Assembly (NCBI RefSeq): GCF_030068605.1
Contig: NZ_JASJOU010000023.1
Coordinates: 43,446-107,445, forward strand
DNA from: Xanthocytophaga agilis
GTDB taxonomy: Bacteria; Bacteroidota; Bacteroidia; Cytophagales; 172606-1
Length of the DNA stretch: 64,000 bases
Reading direction: 5' to 3'
This document shows, in pieces, positions 53,006 through 61,336 of this stretch (its first letter is position 1; every line of letters starts with the position of its first letter). The notes below the pieces were generated by a model, which saw only the letters and a list, made by a program, of their open reading frames with translations, did not search any database and was not told the origin of the DNA. The translations under genes were made by a program, and so were the position numbers.

Positions 53006-53344
53006 TCATTCCCATTTCAACTCAGTGTCGTTTGTTTCTTCTTCTTCATTGCCCGCAAAACCTTCTCTTTCAAACTGTGAAAAATCAAAGTCAGGCATCA
53101 GATCAGTTTTCACATGATCCACTACTTCTTTTAACGCTTCGATAAATTTATCAAAGTCTTCTTTGTAAAGAAAGATTTTGTGCTTTTCGTACACAAAGCC
53201 ATCATCCCGAAACCGGCGCTTACTTTCGGTTATGGTGAGGTAGTAGTCATTGCCGCGCGTACTTTTTACATCAAAAAAATACGTTCTTTTTCCGGCTCTC
53301 ACACGTTTAGAGTACAATTCAGCTTTTTCTCTTTGCTCTTCCAC
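53006..53344 (-). CDS. PUR family DNA/RNA-binding protein (DUF3276)
   Basis: 112 residues. The core ELYSKRVRAGKRTYFFDVKSTRGNDYYLTITESKRR and HKIFLYKEDFDKFIEALKE match the bacterial Pur-alpha-like DUF3276 family, which forms a beta-beta-beta-beta-alpha nucleic-acid-binding unit. The tail is acidic (EEEETNDTELKWE). It is highly conserved in Bacteroidota but its role is unknown. No operon partner. Confidence 0.85.
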   Translation of the reverse strand: MEEQREKAELYSKRVRAGKRTYFFDVKSTRGNDYYLTITESKRRFRDDGFVYEKHKIFLYKEDFDKFIEALKEVVDHVKTDLMPDFDFSQFEREGFAGNEEEETNDTELKWE

Positions 53345-53710
53345 AATCCTTGGGTTTAAAAGTTTAACTATTGAAAATGGTTTTACGGCTACTAAAAAAG
53401 TATTTTATGCTCAGAATTGCAAATTTTCTGTAAAACATTCTGTTATTTTTATCCGTATCAGGCCAAAAATCCTGTATAAAAAATGGTGCATTTCCTGTCT
53501 AACATTACAGTAATTCTATAACTTCAGTCACCCAAAGACTAGCTTTATTGAATCTGTTTTTTTATTATTGATTATTGAAAAAAGCAGGTTTTGGCAACAA
53601 ATTACTGGAAAACAAAGTATTAAGCCATAAATACGCTTTACAGCGATGGTCCAAAAAGCGGCTTTTTTCAGAGAAACAGGGAAGATGTTGTACTAAATTT
53701 TATTAGTAGT
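53345..53710. other. Intergenic region with no clear content
   Basis: 366 bp of AT-rich DNA between divergent genes. I see no gene, no hairpin worth reporting and no consensus TAnnTTTG promoter for rlpA. The 87-codon ORF here has no protein-like features. Confidence 0.4.
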
Positions 53711-54547
53711 ATGGAAAAAAAAACTATGAAAACGGAATGTATCTTTACATCCATCCAGATTTGCATTCTTACATTTTTAACAATCTTTTTGTTGTTACCA
53801 CAAAATGGGAAAGCGCAGACTGAAAACGGATACAAAAAGAAAGGGAAAGCTTCTTATTATGCACACAAATTTCAAGGCCGGCGCACTTCTAATGGGGAGC
53901 GTTATCATAATCAAAAACTTACCGCAGCTCACCGGACTCTCCCATTTGGAACACTTGTACGAGTCACCAACCTTCGCAATGACAAATCTGTTATCGTCCG
54001 AATTAATGATCGTGGTCCTTTTAGTCATGGTCGCCTGATAGATGTTTCTTATGTTGCAGCCAAAGAGCTGGAGTTGTTAGCCGCAGGAACAGCAAATGTT
54101 GAAATTGAAGTAATAGGAATGGGTACACCTGATACAGAACCCAATCCAGATCTTATCGCCCAAACGGTAGAGCCAGTCGTCCCCAGAAAAATAAATCCTT
54201 CTACTGCACAAGGCCACAAAACTTACTCTATTCCAGAACCATCTTATTCTTCAGTCCAATATGAGCCTGGTAAAACCTATACAATGAAAGGTGCTACTGC
54301 TGCCACTAAAGGGTTTGGAGTACAGGTAGGCTCTTTTCTACAGGCTGAAAACGCAATAAACTTTTGCAAAGGGCTGGTTGATAAAGAAATTCATCAAGTC
54401 TACATTCTGGTAGAAAAAATCAAAGACAGCAAAAAATTCTGTGTGGTAGCAGGTACGTTCTCTAAGAAAAAAGAAGCAGAAGCTTTTATTGCTTCACTCA
54501 AAGAACATGGATTTTCTGATGGGTTTGTGAAGAAATATTCTAACTAA
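53711..54547 (+). CDS. rlpA: RlpA-like septal ring lytic transglycosylase with SPOR domain
   Basis: 278 residues. The N-terminal hydrophobic stretch (IQICILTFLTIFLLLPQNGKAQ) is a signal peptide ending at AQ. The double-psi beta-barrel domain (about 45-135) shows GKASYYAHKFQGRRTSNGERY, LPFGTLVRVTNL and VRINDRGPFSHGRLIDVS, with the catalytic Asp. A linker and a C-terminal SPOR domain (GFGVQVGSFLQAENAINFCKGL...FCVVAGTFSKKKEAEAFIASL) bind glycan strands at the division site. A second Met at 53726 may be the true start. Confidence 0.88.
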   Translation: MEKKTMKTECIFTSIQICILTFLTIFLLLPQNGKAQTENGYKKKGKASYYAHKFQGRRTSNGERYHNQKLTAAHRTLPFGTLVRVTNLRNDKSVIVRINDRGPFSHGRLIDVSYVAAKELELLAAGTANVEIEVIGMGTPDTEPNPDLIAQTVEPVVPRKINPSTAQGHKTYSIPEPSYSSVQYEPGKTYTMKGATAATKGFGVQVGSFLQAENAINFCKGLVDKEIHQVYILVEKIKDSKKFCVVAGTFSKKKEAEAFIASLKEHGFSDGFVKKYSN

Positions 54548-54583
54548 TACAAAACCCGTTCTGTTTTTTCTATGATAATGTGT

Positions 54584-54613
54584 AGCTTGGAATTCATTTC
54601 CAAGCTTTTTTTG
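54584..54613 (+). terminator. Rho-independent terminator after rlpA
   Basis: AGCTTGGAA / TTCCAAGCT: perfect 9-bp stem with a five-base loop followed by TTTTTTG. It is 36 bp past the rlpA stop. Confidence 0.85.
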
Positions 54614-54621
54614 TAAATACC

Positions 54622-54661
54622 CAAACTGGAATTATGCAAAACACAAACTGGAATTCGTTTG
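54622..54661 (+). repeat. Two short direct repeats with a GGAATT core
   Basis: CAAACTGGAATT occurs at 54622 and 54644, 22 bp apart. The second copy is a near-palindrome CAAACTGGAATTCGTTTG with arms CAAAC/GTTTG. The core resembles that of the arrays at 41.3 and 57.2 kb. It lies between rlpA and the DUF58 gene. Confidence 0.5.
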
Positions 54662-54695
54662 TATCGTATAACTGAAGATTAAAGATAGCTATATC

Positions 54696-55595
54696 ATGGA
54701 ATTAAAGCAGATTCGGGAATTTGGGAACATAGAGTTCCTAGCCAAACAGATGGTAGAAGGCTTTATTACTGGATTACATAAATCTCCCTTTCATGGATTT
54801 TCAGTGGAATTTGCCGAACATCGCCTCTACAACACAGGTGAAAGCACTCGCCATATCGACTGGAAGGTTTATGCAAAAACAGACCGATTGTTTACAAAAC
54901 GTTACGAAGAAGAAACCAATTTGCGCTGTCAGATTTTGATAGATGTCTCTCCTTCTATGTTTTATCCACAGGAGAATAAGGGGAAAATTACATTTTCAGT
55001 AATGGCAGCGGCCTGCTTTTCCTATCTACTCCAAAAACAGAAAGATGCAGTTAGTATTTGTACTTTTGCCGATAAAGTAATTACACATACTCCTACTAAG
55101 TCTACCCCATCGCACATTCATAAGATTTTCCTATTACTGCAGAATCTGCTGCAAACAAACAAGCCCACAGGTGGCACTGCTGTTGCAGAAGTACTGCATG
55201 AGATTGCAGATAAAGTTCCTCGTCGTTCACTTGTCATTATATTCAGTGATATGTTTGATAATATCGCACAGGCTGACAAGATGTTTTCGGCACTGCAACA
55301 TCTAAAACACAATCAACATGAAGTATTGCTTTTTCATGTAACCGATAAGAAAACGGAAGCAGAATTTGAGTTTGAAGACCGCCCTCATGAATTTATTGAT
55401 CTCGAAAGTGGAGAACACATTAAAGTGCAACCTGCTCAAATTAAAGATTACTATCGGGAATCTATTCAAAGATTCAATACAGAGTTAAAACTAAAATGTG
55501 GACAGTATAAAATTGATCTGATAGAAACTGATATCGCAGAAGGATTTGATCATATATTGAAAGAATATCTCGCCAAACGAGCAAAGATGAGATAA
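54696..55595 (+). CDS. DUF58 domain-containing protein
   Basis: 299 residues. The block HRLYNTGESTRHIDWKVYAKTDRLFTKRYEEETNLRCQILIDVSPSM (approx. 42-88, with DVSPS of the MIDAS type at 83-87) and the following von Willebrand-like fold (KDAVSICTFADKVITHTP, RRSLVIIFSDMFDNI) define the family. These proteins usually sit next to a MoxR ATPase; none is present here. It precedes the WGR/propeller gene by 73 bp on the same strand. No membrane segment is seen. Confidence 0.85.
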   Translation: MELKQIREFGNIEFLAKQMVEGFITGLHKSPFHGFSVEFAEHRLYNTGESTRHIDWKVYAKTDRLFTKRYEEETNLRCQILIDVSPSMFYPQENKGKITFSVMAAACFSYLLQKQKDAVSICTFADKVITHTPTKSTPSHIHKIFLLLQNLLQTNKPTGGTAVAEVLHEIADKVPRRSLVIIFSDMFDNIAQADKMFSALQHLKHNQHEVLLFHVTDKKTEAEFEFEDRPHEFIDLESGEHIKVQPAQIKDYYRESIQRFNTELKLKCGQYKIDLIETDIAEGFDHILKEYLAKRAKMR

Positions 55596-55668
55596 GAAAT
55601 ATTCTGTTCTTTCACATAACATCGTTTTATATATTTTTAATTTAATTTTCAACCAATTAACACCGACT

Positions 55669-57168
55669 ATGGCAGAAAAAACGTATCTGGAACTTTCCGA
55701 ATCAGATGGATCACACAAGTTTTATGAAGTTGAAGTAGATGGCACACAAGTAAATATCCGGTATGGCCGCATTGGCACAGACGGCACTAAGCAAGCACTA
55801 AGCTTTGCAGACGCAACAGCAGCTCAGAAAGAAGCAGAAAAAAAGCTGAAAGAAAAACGGAAGAAAGGATACGAAGATGCTGTACAGGGAGTACGAAAAA
55901 AACGCAAGATTACCCGCAGATTTGTAGAATCAACCCCTACCCCACAAACTACCTCTACAGGTTCAGGCTTGGGATCAGGATCACGCCGATCATCAAGCTC
56001 ATCTTCCTATAACCGGACTTCCGCTGCTCCTACACCTAAACTCCCTTCCGTATGGAGATTTGCCTCTAATGCCATGGCATTTGGGATTTTCATTAATGAA
56101 AGTGCCTGCTGGCTAGGCAACCAGGATGGCCGAGTGTTTAAGCTGTCCCACACAGGAGAAGTATTGGAACAATACAAACTACCCGAAGGTGTAAAGTGTA
56201 TCGTGGCAGATGATGCCTGGATCTATGCTGGATGTGATGATGGAAATGTCTATGATCTTACAGGTAAGTTACCACGAATTGCCTATGAGATTAGTGAAGA
56301 CGTAGATATTTTCTGGCTAGATGTAAACAATGGCTGGCTAGCAGTATCAGATGGAGACGGTAATGCTGCATTGTTTGATTATGAAGGCAACGAAAGCTGG
56401 CGCAGAAAGGGTAAAGGAAATTCAGCATGGATGATTCGGGCTAATTTTAATGGAGAAGTATTTTATGGTGACTCCACAGGTGTAGCCTGTTATGATGGAA
56501 CAGGTAAAGAAACATGGCACACTAAGACAGGGTCTGTACTATTTGGCTATCAGGACAAATACGTTTTATATGCCGGAACAAGTCAGGCCAATATGGTTTG
56601 CTTGAGTAAAACCGGAGAAGTATTGCAGACATTCAAAACAGATGCTTCTGTATACTCCTGTGCTGCTACGGAAGACGGACGTTATGTTTTTGGAGGGGAT
56701 AATCAGGGTAATGTTTATTGCTTCAATACAGAAGGACAACGACTATGGAAGCTTGCTACTAACCTGGGCTCCGTTCTTTCTATGCAACATTTCAAGGATA
56801 ATCTGTATATAGTAACTACGTTTGGTTATCTAGCGTGCGTGGATGTAAGTGAAGAAGCCATTCAAAAAGCACAAACAGGAGACACTCCCACTCTGACAGA
56901 TATTAAAGCTCCTGAAGCAGTTGCTGTTGCACAAACTAACCTGCTGGAAGTCGCATCTCAGAATACACAAGGTATACGGGTACAATGTGTGAAAGAAGGA
57001 GGTAAATTACGGGTTAAAGTATTGGATGAAGGATATCACAAAGACTGGTATGTGCAGTTTCCAAGAGATATTCGTATTGAAGGAATGCAATACATTGTGG
57101 ATGAGTTAAAAGAATCAGCACAGGGGGGGTTCTATCGTGTATTGGGAAATATTTTCAAGGTATCTTAA
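55669..57168 (+). CDS. WGR domain and beta-propeller protein (retron-neighbour)
   Basis: 499 residues. Residues 1-70 form a WGR domain (FYEVEVDGTQVNIRYGRIG, with YGR at 32-34 as the variant of WGR, then a helix FADATAAQKEAEKKLKEKRKK). A Lys/Arg stretch and a Ser/Gly-rich linker (about 71-125) lead to a six- to seven-bladed PQQ-like propeller (about 127-400; repeats such as ACWLGNQDGRVFKLSHTGEVL, YAGCDDGNVYDL, VFGGDNQGNVYCFNTEGQRLW). A separate C-terminal beta-rich unit of about 80 residues ends it. In PARPs WGR binds DNA ends or 5' phosphates. No signal peptide is present. It is upstream of the retron-type RT by 402 bp and may be its partner; this is inference. Confidence 0.82.
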   Translation: MAEKTYLELSESDGSHKFYEVEVDGTQVNIRYGRIGTDGTKQALSFADATAAQKEAEKKLKEKRKKGYEDAVQGVRKKRKITRRFVESTPTPQTTSTGSGLGSGSRRSSSSSSYNRTSAAPTPKLPSVWRFASNAMAFGIFINESACWLGNQDGRVFKLSHTGEVLEQYKLPEGVKCIVADDAWIYAGCDDGNVYDLTGKLPRIAYEISEDVDIFWLDVNNGWLAVSDGDGNAALFDYEGNESWRRKGKGNSAWMIRANFNGEVFYGDSTGVACYDGTGKETWHTKTGSVLFGYQDKYVLYAGTSQANMVCLSKTGEVLQTFKTDASVYSCAATEDGRYVFGGDNQGNVYCFNTEGQRLWKLATNLGSVLSMQHFKDNLYIVTTFGYLACVDVSEEAIQKAQTGDTPTLTDIKAPEAVAVAQTNLLEVASQNTQGIRVQCVKEGGKLRVKVLDEGYHKDWYVQFPRDIRIEGMQYIVDELKESAQGGFYRVLGNIFKVS

Positions 57169-57203
57169 AAATGTGAACAACAGAAAATAGCGTATTCTCT
57201 GTG

Positions 57204-57250
57204 TTGAACCAGAATCCAGTTAAGAAACATTCTGACTGGTATTCTGGTCA
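57204..57250 (+). repeat. Two motif copies 28 bp apart with GAATCC/TATTC core
   Basis: TTGAACCAGAATCCAGTTAA begins at 57204 and TGACTGGTATTCTGGTCA is at 57233-57250. The conserved GA starts at 57206 and 57234, exactly 28 bp apart as in the 41.3 kb array. The second copy matches the palindrome TGACCGGAATTCCGGTCA at 15 of 18 positions. The pair lies just past the WGR gene stop. Confidence 0.5.
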
Positions 57251-57398
57251 TTATAAAACCAAGGCTTAAAAGATTTTCCAGATTGATTTATATCTGCTCG
57301 TAGCATTATTCCGCAACAATTCTGTTCGATACACTTAGTACCATTTATAGGTTATTTTATCTATAAATAAGAACTCCAATCTCTTTGGTCTTTTCTAA

Positions 57399-57560
57399 TC
57401 TTTACTTTTCTATTTTTTTGTAAATAGAAGTGCCGTTATTTTTTACTTTCGAACTTGCTTTTGTGGCGAAAAGCCATAGTTTTGAGAGCCTTTACCTATT
57501 AGGTTACAGATAGGTAAGCTGCTATCTATGTATTATATCAACCAGAATCTATAGTAAAGA
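57399..57560 (+). ncRNA. Candidate retron msr-msd-like RNA (structural candidate only)
   Basis: The segment is closed by TCTTTACT (57399-57406) and AGTAAAGA (57553-57560), an 8-bp inverted repeat in the position of retron a1/a2. Inside are a hairpin TTCTATTT-TTTTGT-AAATAGAA (57408-57429), GCTTTT-GTGGCG-AAAAGC (57457-57474) and TTACCTAT-TAGGTTACAG-ATAGGTAA (57492-57517). Its length (162 nt) and location directly upstream of the RT fit. Against it: I do not see the usual branch-site AGC next to the 5' repeat, nor one long msd stem; the arms are short. This is a hypothesis, not an identified msr-msd. Confidence 0.35.
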
Positions 57561-57570
57561 ATCCGTTTTT

Positions 57571-59169
57571 ATGGCTGAAAACGCAACCTCATCACCAGAA
57601 GAAACCCGTCCCAAAAATCGCCAGGAATTATATGAACGTATTCGTTCCGGAGGCTCCAGAGAAGAAGTTATATTAAAAGATATGATTCGTCTGGGGTTCT
57701 GGCCTAAGAATGAAAATGCACCTTCTGTACCTGAGCAGATTATTACCCGTGAGGCCGAACTAGGCCGCGAAATAAGAGCCTTACTTACAGAACAACGTCG
57801 CGTAGAGAATCCGGAAGCTTTACTCAAGGAAATGCGGAAGCAACGCATGGCAGAATCTAAAAAAAAGCGGGAAGAGACCAAACAACGGCATGAACTGGAA
57901 CGCAAAGAACGGGTAGAACGCTGGAAACAACGTAAAGAGAAAGAAATCATTTATGCAGGTGAGGGATTCTCTGGTGGATTGAACCAGACTGAATGTGACA
58001 CACAAAGACTCAGTCAAAAAGGTTTACCTATACTGACAGACACAGCTTCTTTAGCTAGTGCTTTAGGGGTATCTGTCAACGAACTCCGTTTCTTATCTTT
58101 TTGCAGGGCGGTATCCAAACATAATCACTATCGGCGTTTTTATATTGCGAAGAAGACAGGTGGTAAGCGACTTATTTCGGCGCCTATGCCACGTCTCAAA
58201 AAAGCTCAATACTGGATTTTACAGAATATTTTCTCAAAAATAGATTGCCACAAAGCTGCACATGGATTTTTAGCACAGCGTTCTATAGTTAGCAATGCCC
58301 TTCCACATGTAGGAGCGGAAGTAGTAATCAACATGGATTTGAAAGATTTTTTTCCTACTATCACCTATCCACGTGTCAAAGGGGTATTTTTCAAAATGGG
58401 TTACTCTGAAGCGGTGGCAACTATACTCGCGCTTCTTTGCACAGAGTCAGAGGTAGAGCAGGCAGAGTTGGACGGAGAAACCTGGTATGTTTGTTCAGGA
58501 GATCGTTTTCTGCCACAGGGAGCACCAACAAGCCCGTCCATCACCAATGTTCTTTGTCATCGCTTGGATCGCAGATTGCAGGGTCTAGCTCAAAAACTGG
58601 GATTTACCTATACCCGCTATGCAGATGACCTTACGTTTTCTGCTTCAGGGGATGGAACTAAAAATGTCAATAAACTCAAAAGTCTTGTTTATCAGATTGT
58701 ACAGAGCGAAGGATTTCATGTACATCCAGAGAAAGACAAGGTAATGCGTAAAGGTGGAAAAAAAGAGGTAACAGGAATTGTGGTAAATGAGAAACCCAAT
58801 GTAGATAGAGCTACACTACATAAATTTCGCGCTTTATTGCATAAAATTGAAAAAGAAGGTATAGCAGGAAAAACATGGGGAAAAGGTGGGGATTTGCTTA
58901 GTGCAATAGAAGGATATGCCAATTATGTAGCAATGGTAGATGCGACAAAGGGAAAAACATTTCAGGATAAGGTAAAAAAGATCCAAGCTATGTATGGATT
59001 ATCCAAGCCAGCACGTAAATCCTACAATAAAGGCAAATACAGTATTCAGCAATCTGAGCAAGCTATTAAGCAACCAATAGTTGGTGTAAACTCAAAACCA
59101 GAGGAAAAGAAAGATGAGACAAAAGAAAGCGGTTTGAAATCCTTGTTGAATAAATTCTGGAAGAAATAA
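57571..59169 (+). CDS. Retron-type reverse transcriptase with N-terminal extension
   Basis: 532 residues; most retron RTs are about 300-400. Residues 1-125 are a charged, mostly helical extension (EALLKEMRKQRMAESKKKR and neighbours). The RT proper starts near 150. Motifs in order: LRFLSFCRAVSKHNHYRRFYI, GKRLISAP, NALPH at 242-246 (retron NAxxH), DLKDFF at 256-261, PQGAPTSP at 315-322, YADD at 350-353 and VTG at 400-402 (retron VTG). The thumb follows. The C-terminal 45 residues are Lys/Glu-rich. NAxxH plus VTG argue for retron rather than DGR or group II intron. No effector gene lies downstream; the WGR protein upstream is the candidate partner. Confidence 0.9.
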   Translation: MAENATSSPEETRPKNRQELYERIRSGGSREEVILKDMIRLGFWPKNENAPSVPEQIITREAELGREIRALLTEQRRVENPEALLKEMRKQRMAESKKKREETKQRHELERKERVERWKQRKEKEIIYAGEGFSGGLNQTECDTQRLSQKGLPILTDTASLASALGVSVNELRFLSFCRAVSKHNHYRRFYIAKKTGGKRLISAPMPRLKKAQYWILQNIFSKIDCHKAAHGFLAQRSIVSNALPHVGAEVVINMDLKDFFPTITYPRVKGVFFKMGYSEAVATILALLCTESEVEQAELDGETWYVCSGDRFLPQGAPTSPSITNVLCHRLDRRLQGLAQKLGFTYTRYADDLTFSASGDGTKNVNKLKSLVYQIVQSEGFHVHPEKDKVMRKGGKKEVTGIVVNEKPNVDRATLHKFRALLHKIEKEGIAGKTWGKGGDLLSAIEGYANYVAMVDATKGKTFQDKVKKIQAMYGLSKPARKSYNKGKYSIQQSEQAIKQPIVGVNSKPEEKKDETKESGLKSLLNKFWKK

Positions 59170-59185
59170 CTTCTTTTATATCCTC

Positions 59186-59240
59186 TATAAAACAGAAATT
59201 CCCTGATTAATGCATCTTATCAGGGAATTTCTGTTTTATA
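59186..59240. terminator. Long perfect bidirectional terminator hairpin
   Basis: Arms 59186-59207 and 59219-59240 are 22-bp perfect complements with an 11-base loop, between the convergent RT and lysS genes. The outer parts are A- and T-rich. Confidence 0.85.
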
Positions 59241-59251
59241 ACTAACTCATT

Positions 59252-60976
59252 TTAGCCAATCCAGCTTTTCACATCATCTAATGTTGGCATTTTAGCTTCG
59301 ATCTTCAATTTCTTTCTTAACCCGCCCAAATCGTTAAACAACTTATTTGGATTAGCTGCTTTGAAATCATTAAATGTAGTAAAAGGCATCTTCAATAAAG
59401 CAGGTATCCATTCTTCTGGTACACCTGCCGTACGATAATCTTTATCTGTCGGAGCTGCTATTTTCTGCTCTGGTCGCATCTGAGGAAAGAACAATACTTC
59501 CTGAATGGTTGGTTGGTTGGTCATAATCATTGTCAAACGATCTATACCAATACCAATACCTGCTGTTGGAGGCATACCATATTCTAGTGCACGCAGAAAA
59601 TCTTCATCCAATGCCATCGCTTCCTCATCACCACGCTCTGCCAGGCGTAACTGGTCTTCAAAGCGTTCACGCTGATCCAATGGATCATTTAACTCAGAGT
59701 AAGCATTACAAATCTCTTTCCCATTGCAAATAGCTTCAAAACGTTCTACCAGACCAGGTTTGCTGCGATGTTTTTTCGTCAATGGCGACATCTCGACAGG
59801 ATAGTCAGTGATAAAGGTTGGCTGGATAAGATTTGGCTCTACTTTTTCTCCAAAGATTTCATCGATCAGTTTTGCCTTTCCCATAGAGCTGTCAACCTCA
59901 ATTCCTATACTCTGAGCAGTTTCCCGAAGTTGGTCTTCTGTCATGGCAGAGACATCAATGCCTGTGTACTCCTGAATGGCTCCAAATAAAGTCAACCGTT
60001 TCCAGGGACGCTGAAAATCAATTGTATTCTCACCAACCTGTACTTGAGTCTTTCCATGCAGATCCATTGCTACTTTTTCCAGCATCTCTTCTGTAGTATC
60101 CATCATCCACTGGTAGTCTTTATAGGCTACATAAAACTCTACCTGTGTAAACTCAGGGTTGTGTGTACGGTCCATCCCTTCATTACGGAAGTCTTTGGCA
60201 AATTCAAACACACCATCAAAACCACCAACAATCAATCGTTTCAGGTATAACTCATTGGCAATCCGCAGATACAATGGCATATCCAGTGTATTGTGATGTG
60301 TACTAAACGGACGAGCTGTAGCTCCACCATGAATAGGCTGCAGAATAGGTGTCTCTACTTCCAGATAACCACGATTAGTCAGGAACGTCCGCATGGAGTT
60401 AACCAGTTGCGACCTTTTCAGGAAAATATCCCGCTTATCTGGATTCACGATCAGATCTACATACCGTTGGCGGTAGCGTAATTCAGGATCTGTAAAGGCA
60501 TCAAACACTTTTGTCTCTCCATTTTCCTCCACTACACGTGGCATAGGCAAAGGACGTAATGCCTTTGTCAATAATTTAAACTCTGTAACATGAATGGTAA
60601 TCTCTCCGGTTTGTGTGGTAAATACATACCCATGCACCCCAATAATATCACCTATATCTAATAATTTCCTAAAAACAGTATTGTAAAGTGTCTTATCTTC
60701 ACCTGGGCATATGTCATCACGACGTATGTATACCTGCATCCGGCCTGTTGCATCCTGAAGTTCAGCAAAAGATGCACTTCCCATTATCCGGAAGTTCATG
60801 ATACGTCCGGCTATGGAAATATTCTTATAGTCAGTCTTACTTCGTTCGTAATTTTCCTGAATATCTCTAATAGAGGCATTTACCTCAAAACTTTCGGCAG
60901 GATAAGGGTCAATACCCAGGCTACGTAATTGCTCTAATTTTCCACGCCGAACAACTTCCTGTTCGCTTAATTGCAT
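59252..60976 (-). CDS. lysS: Lysyl-tRNA synthetase, class II
   Basis: 574 residues. An N-terminal OB-fold anticodon-binding domain (about 40-150; [23 protein letters not shown]) leads to the class II catalytic core: motif 2 in [22 protein letters not shown] and motif 3 in [15 protein letters not shown]. The C-terminal extension of about 70 residues ([21 protein letters not shown]) is also seen in Bacteroidota LysRS. It charges tRNA-Lys. A promoter box lies at 61094-61123. Confidence 0.96.
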   Translation of the reverse strand: MQLSEQEVVRRGKLEQLRSLGIDPYPAESFEVNASIRDIQENYERSKTDYKNISIAGRIMNFRIMGSASFAELQDATGRMQVYIRRDDICPGEDKTLYNTVFRKLLDIGDIIGVHGYVFTTQTGEITIHVTEFKLLTKALRPLPMPRVVEENGETKVFDAFTDPELRYRQRYVDLIVNPDKRDIFLKRSQLVNSMRTFLTNRGYLEVETPILQPIHGGATARPFSTHHNTLDMPLYLRIANELYLKRLIVGGFDGVFEFAKDFRNEGMDRTHNPEFTQVEFYVAYKDYQWMMDTTEEMLEKVAMDLHGKTQVQVGENTIDFQRPWKRLTLFGAIQEYTGIDVSAMTEDQLRETAQSIGIEVDSSMGKAKLIDEIFGEKVEPNLIQPTFITDYPVEMSPLTKKHRSKPGLVERFEAICNGKEICNAYSELNDPLDQRERFEDQLRLAERGDEEAMALDEDFLRALEYGMPPTAGIGIGIDRLTMIMTNQPTIQEVLFFPQMRPEQKIAAPTDKDYRTAGVPEEWIPALLKMPFTTFNDFKAANPNKLFNDLGGLRKKLKIEAKMPTLDDVKSWIG

Positions 60977-61093
60977 AAATGATTTATTATTGTTTACTGT
61001 GTACCGTTTCTGACGGATATATGATTGGGATCTGTGTTATCTATTCTTTACAAAAGTAAGCATAGTTTAAGCAAATCATCTAAAACAGAAATG

Positions 61094-61123
61094 CAAAGGT
61101 AGAACGAAAGCCGCGAAAACAAA
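61094..61123 (-). promoter_or_regulatory. Putative promoter of lysS
   Basis: Minus strand: TTTG (61123-61120), 18-nt spacer, TACCTTTG (61101-61094), 118 bp upstream of the lysS start. Confidence 0.55.
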
Positions 61124-61267
61124 AGGATACCCTATGTAATGCTGAAAATAAGACTCTTCTGTTATCCGTTTTCTGATATAAAATACTACTATCCAGGCCT
61201 ACTCGAACGATTACTAACTTTTCCGAAAAAAAAATCAACAACAGTATGCATGCATAACGATTTTTAT

Positions 61268-61275
61268 TATATTTG
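61268..61275 (+). promoter_or_regulatory. Putative -7 element of the acyl-CoA dehydrogenase gene
   Basis: TATATTTG matches TAnnTTTG, 62 bp before the ATG. No -33 TTTG at the right distance. Confidence 0.45.
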
Positions 61276-61336
61276 AACTTGAAATAGTCACAATTGCCTT
61301 TTAATAGATTGATCACATTTAATCCTGTATACTCTC

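Larger units (their letters stand above)
57169..57570. other. Non-coding region upstream of the RT gene
   Basis: 402 bp. It holds two motif repeats 28 bp apart (57204-57250), a perfect hairpin ATTTATAG / CTATAAAT at 57343-57368, and the multi-hairpin segment 57399-57560. Retron non-coding RNAs normally lie in exactly this position. No gene is seen. Confidence 0.55.
60977..61336. other. Divergent promoter region of lysS and the acyl-CoA dehydrogenase gene
   Basis: 360 bp with no gene. It holds the lysS promoter at 61094-61123, a second possible minus-strand box TACTTTTG at 61051-61058, and a TATATTTG box at 61268-61275 for the dehydrogenase. Confidence 0.5.

Noticed and set aside
57571..59169. 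Diversity-generating retroelement RT
   Set aside because: The retron motifs NAxxH and VTG are present. I see no template/variable repeat pair and no accessory Avd gene.
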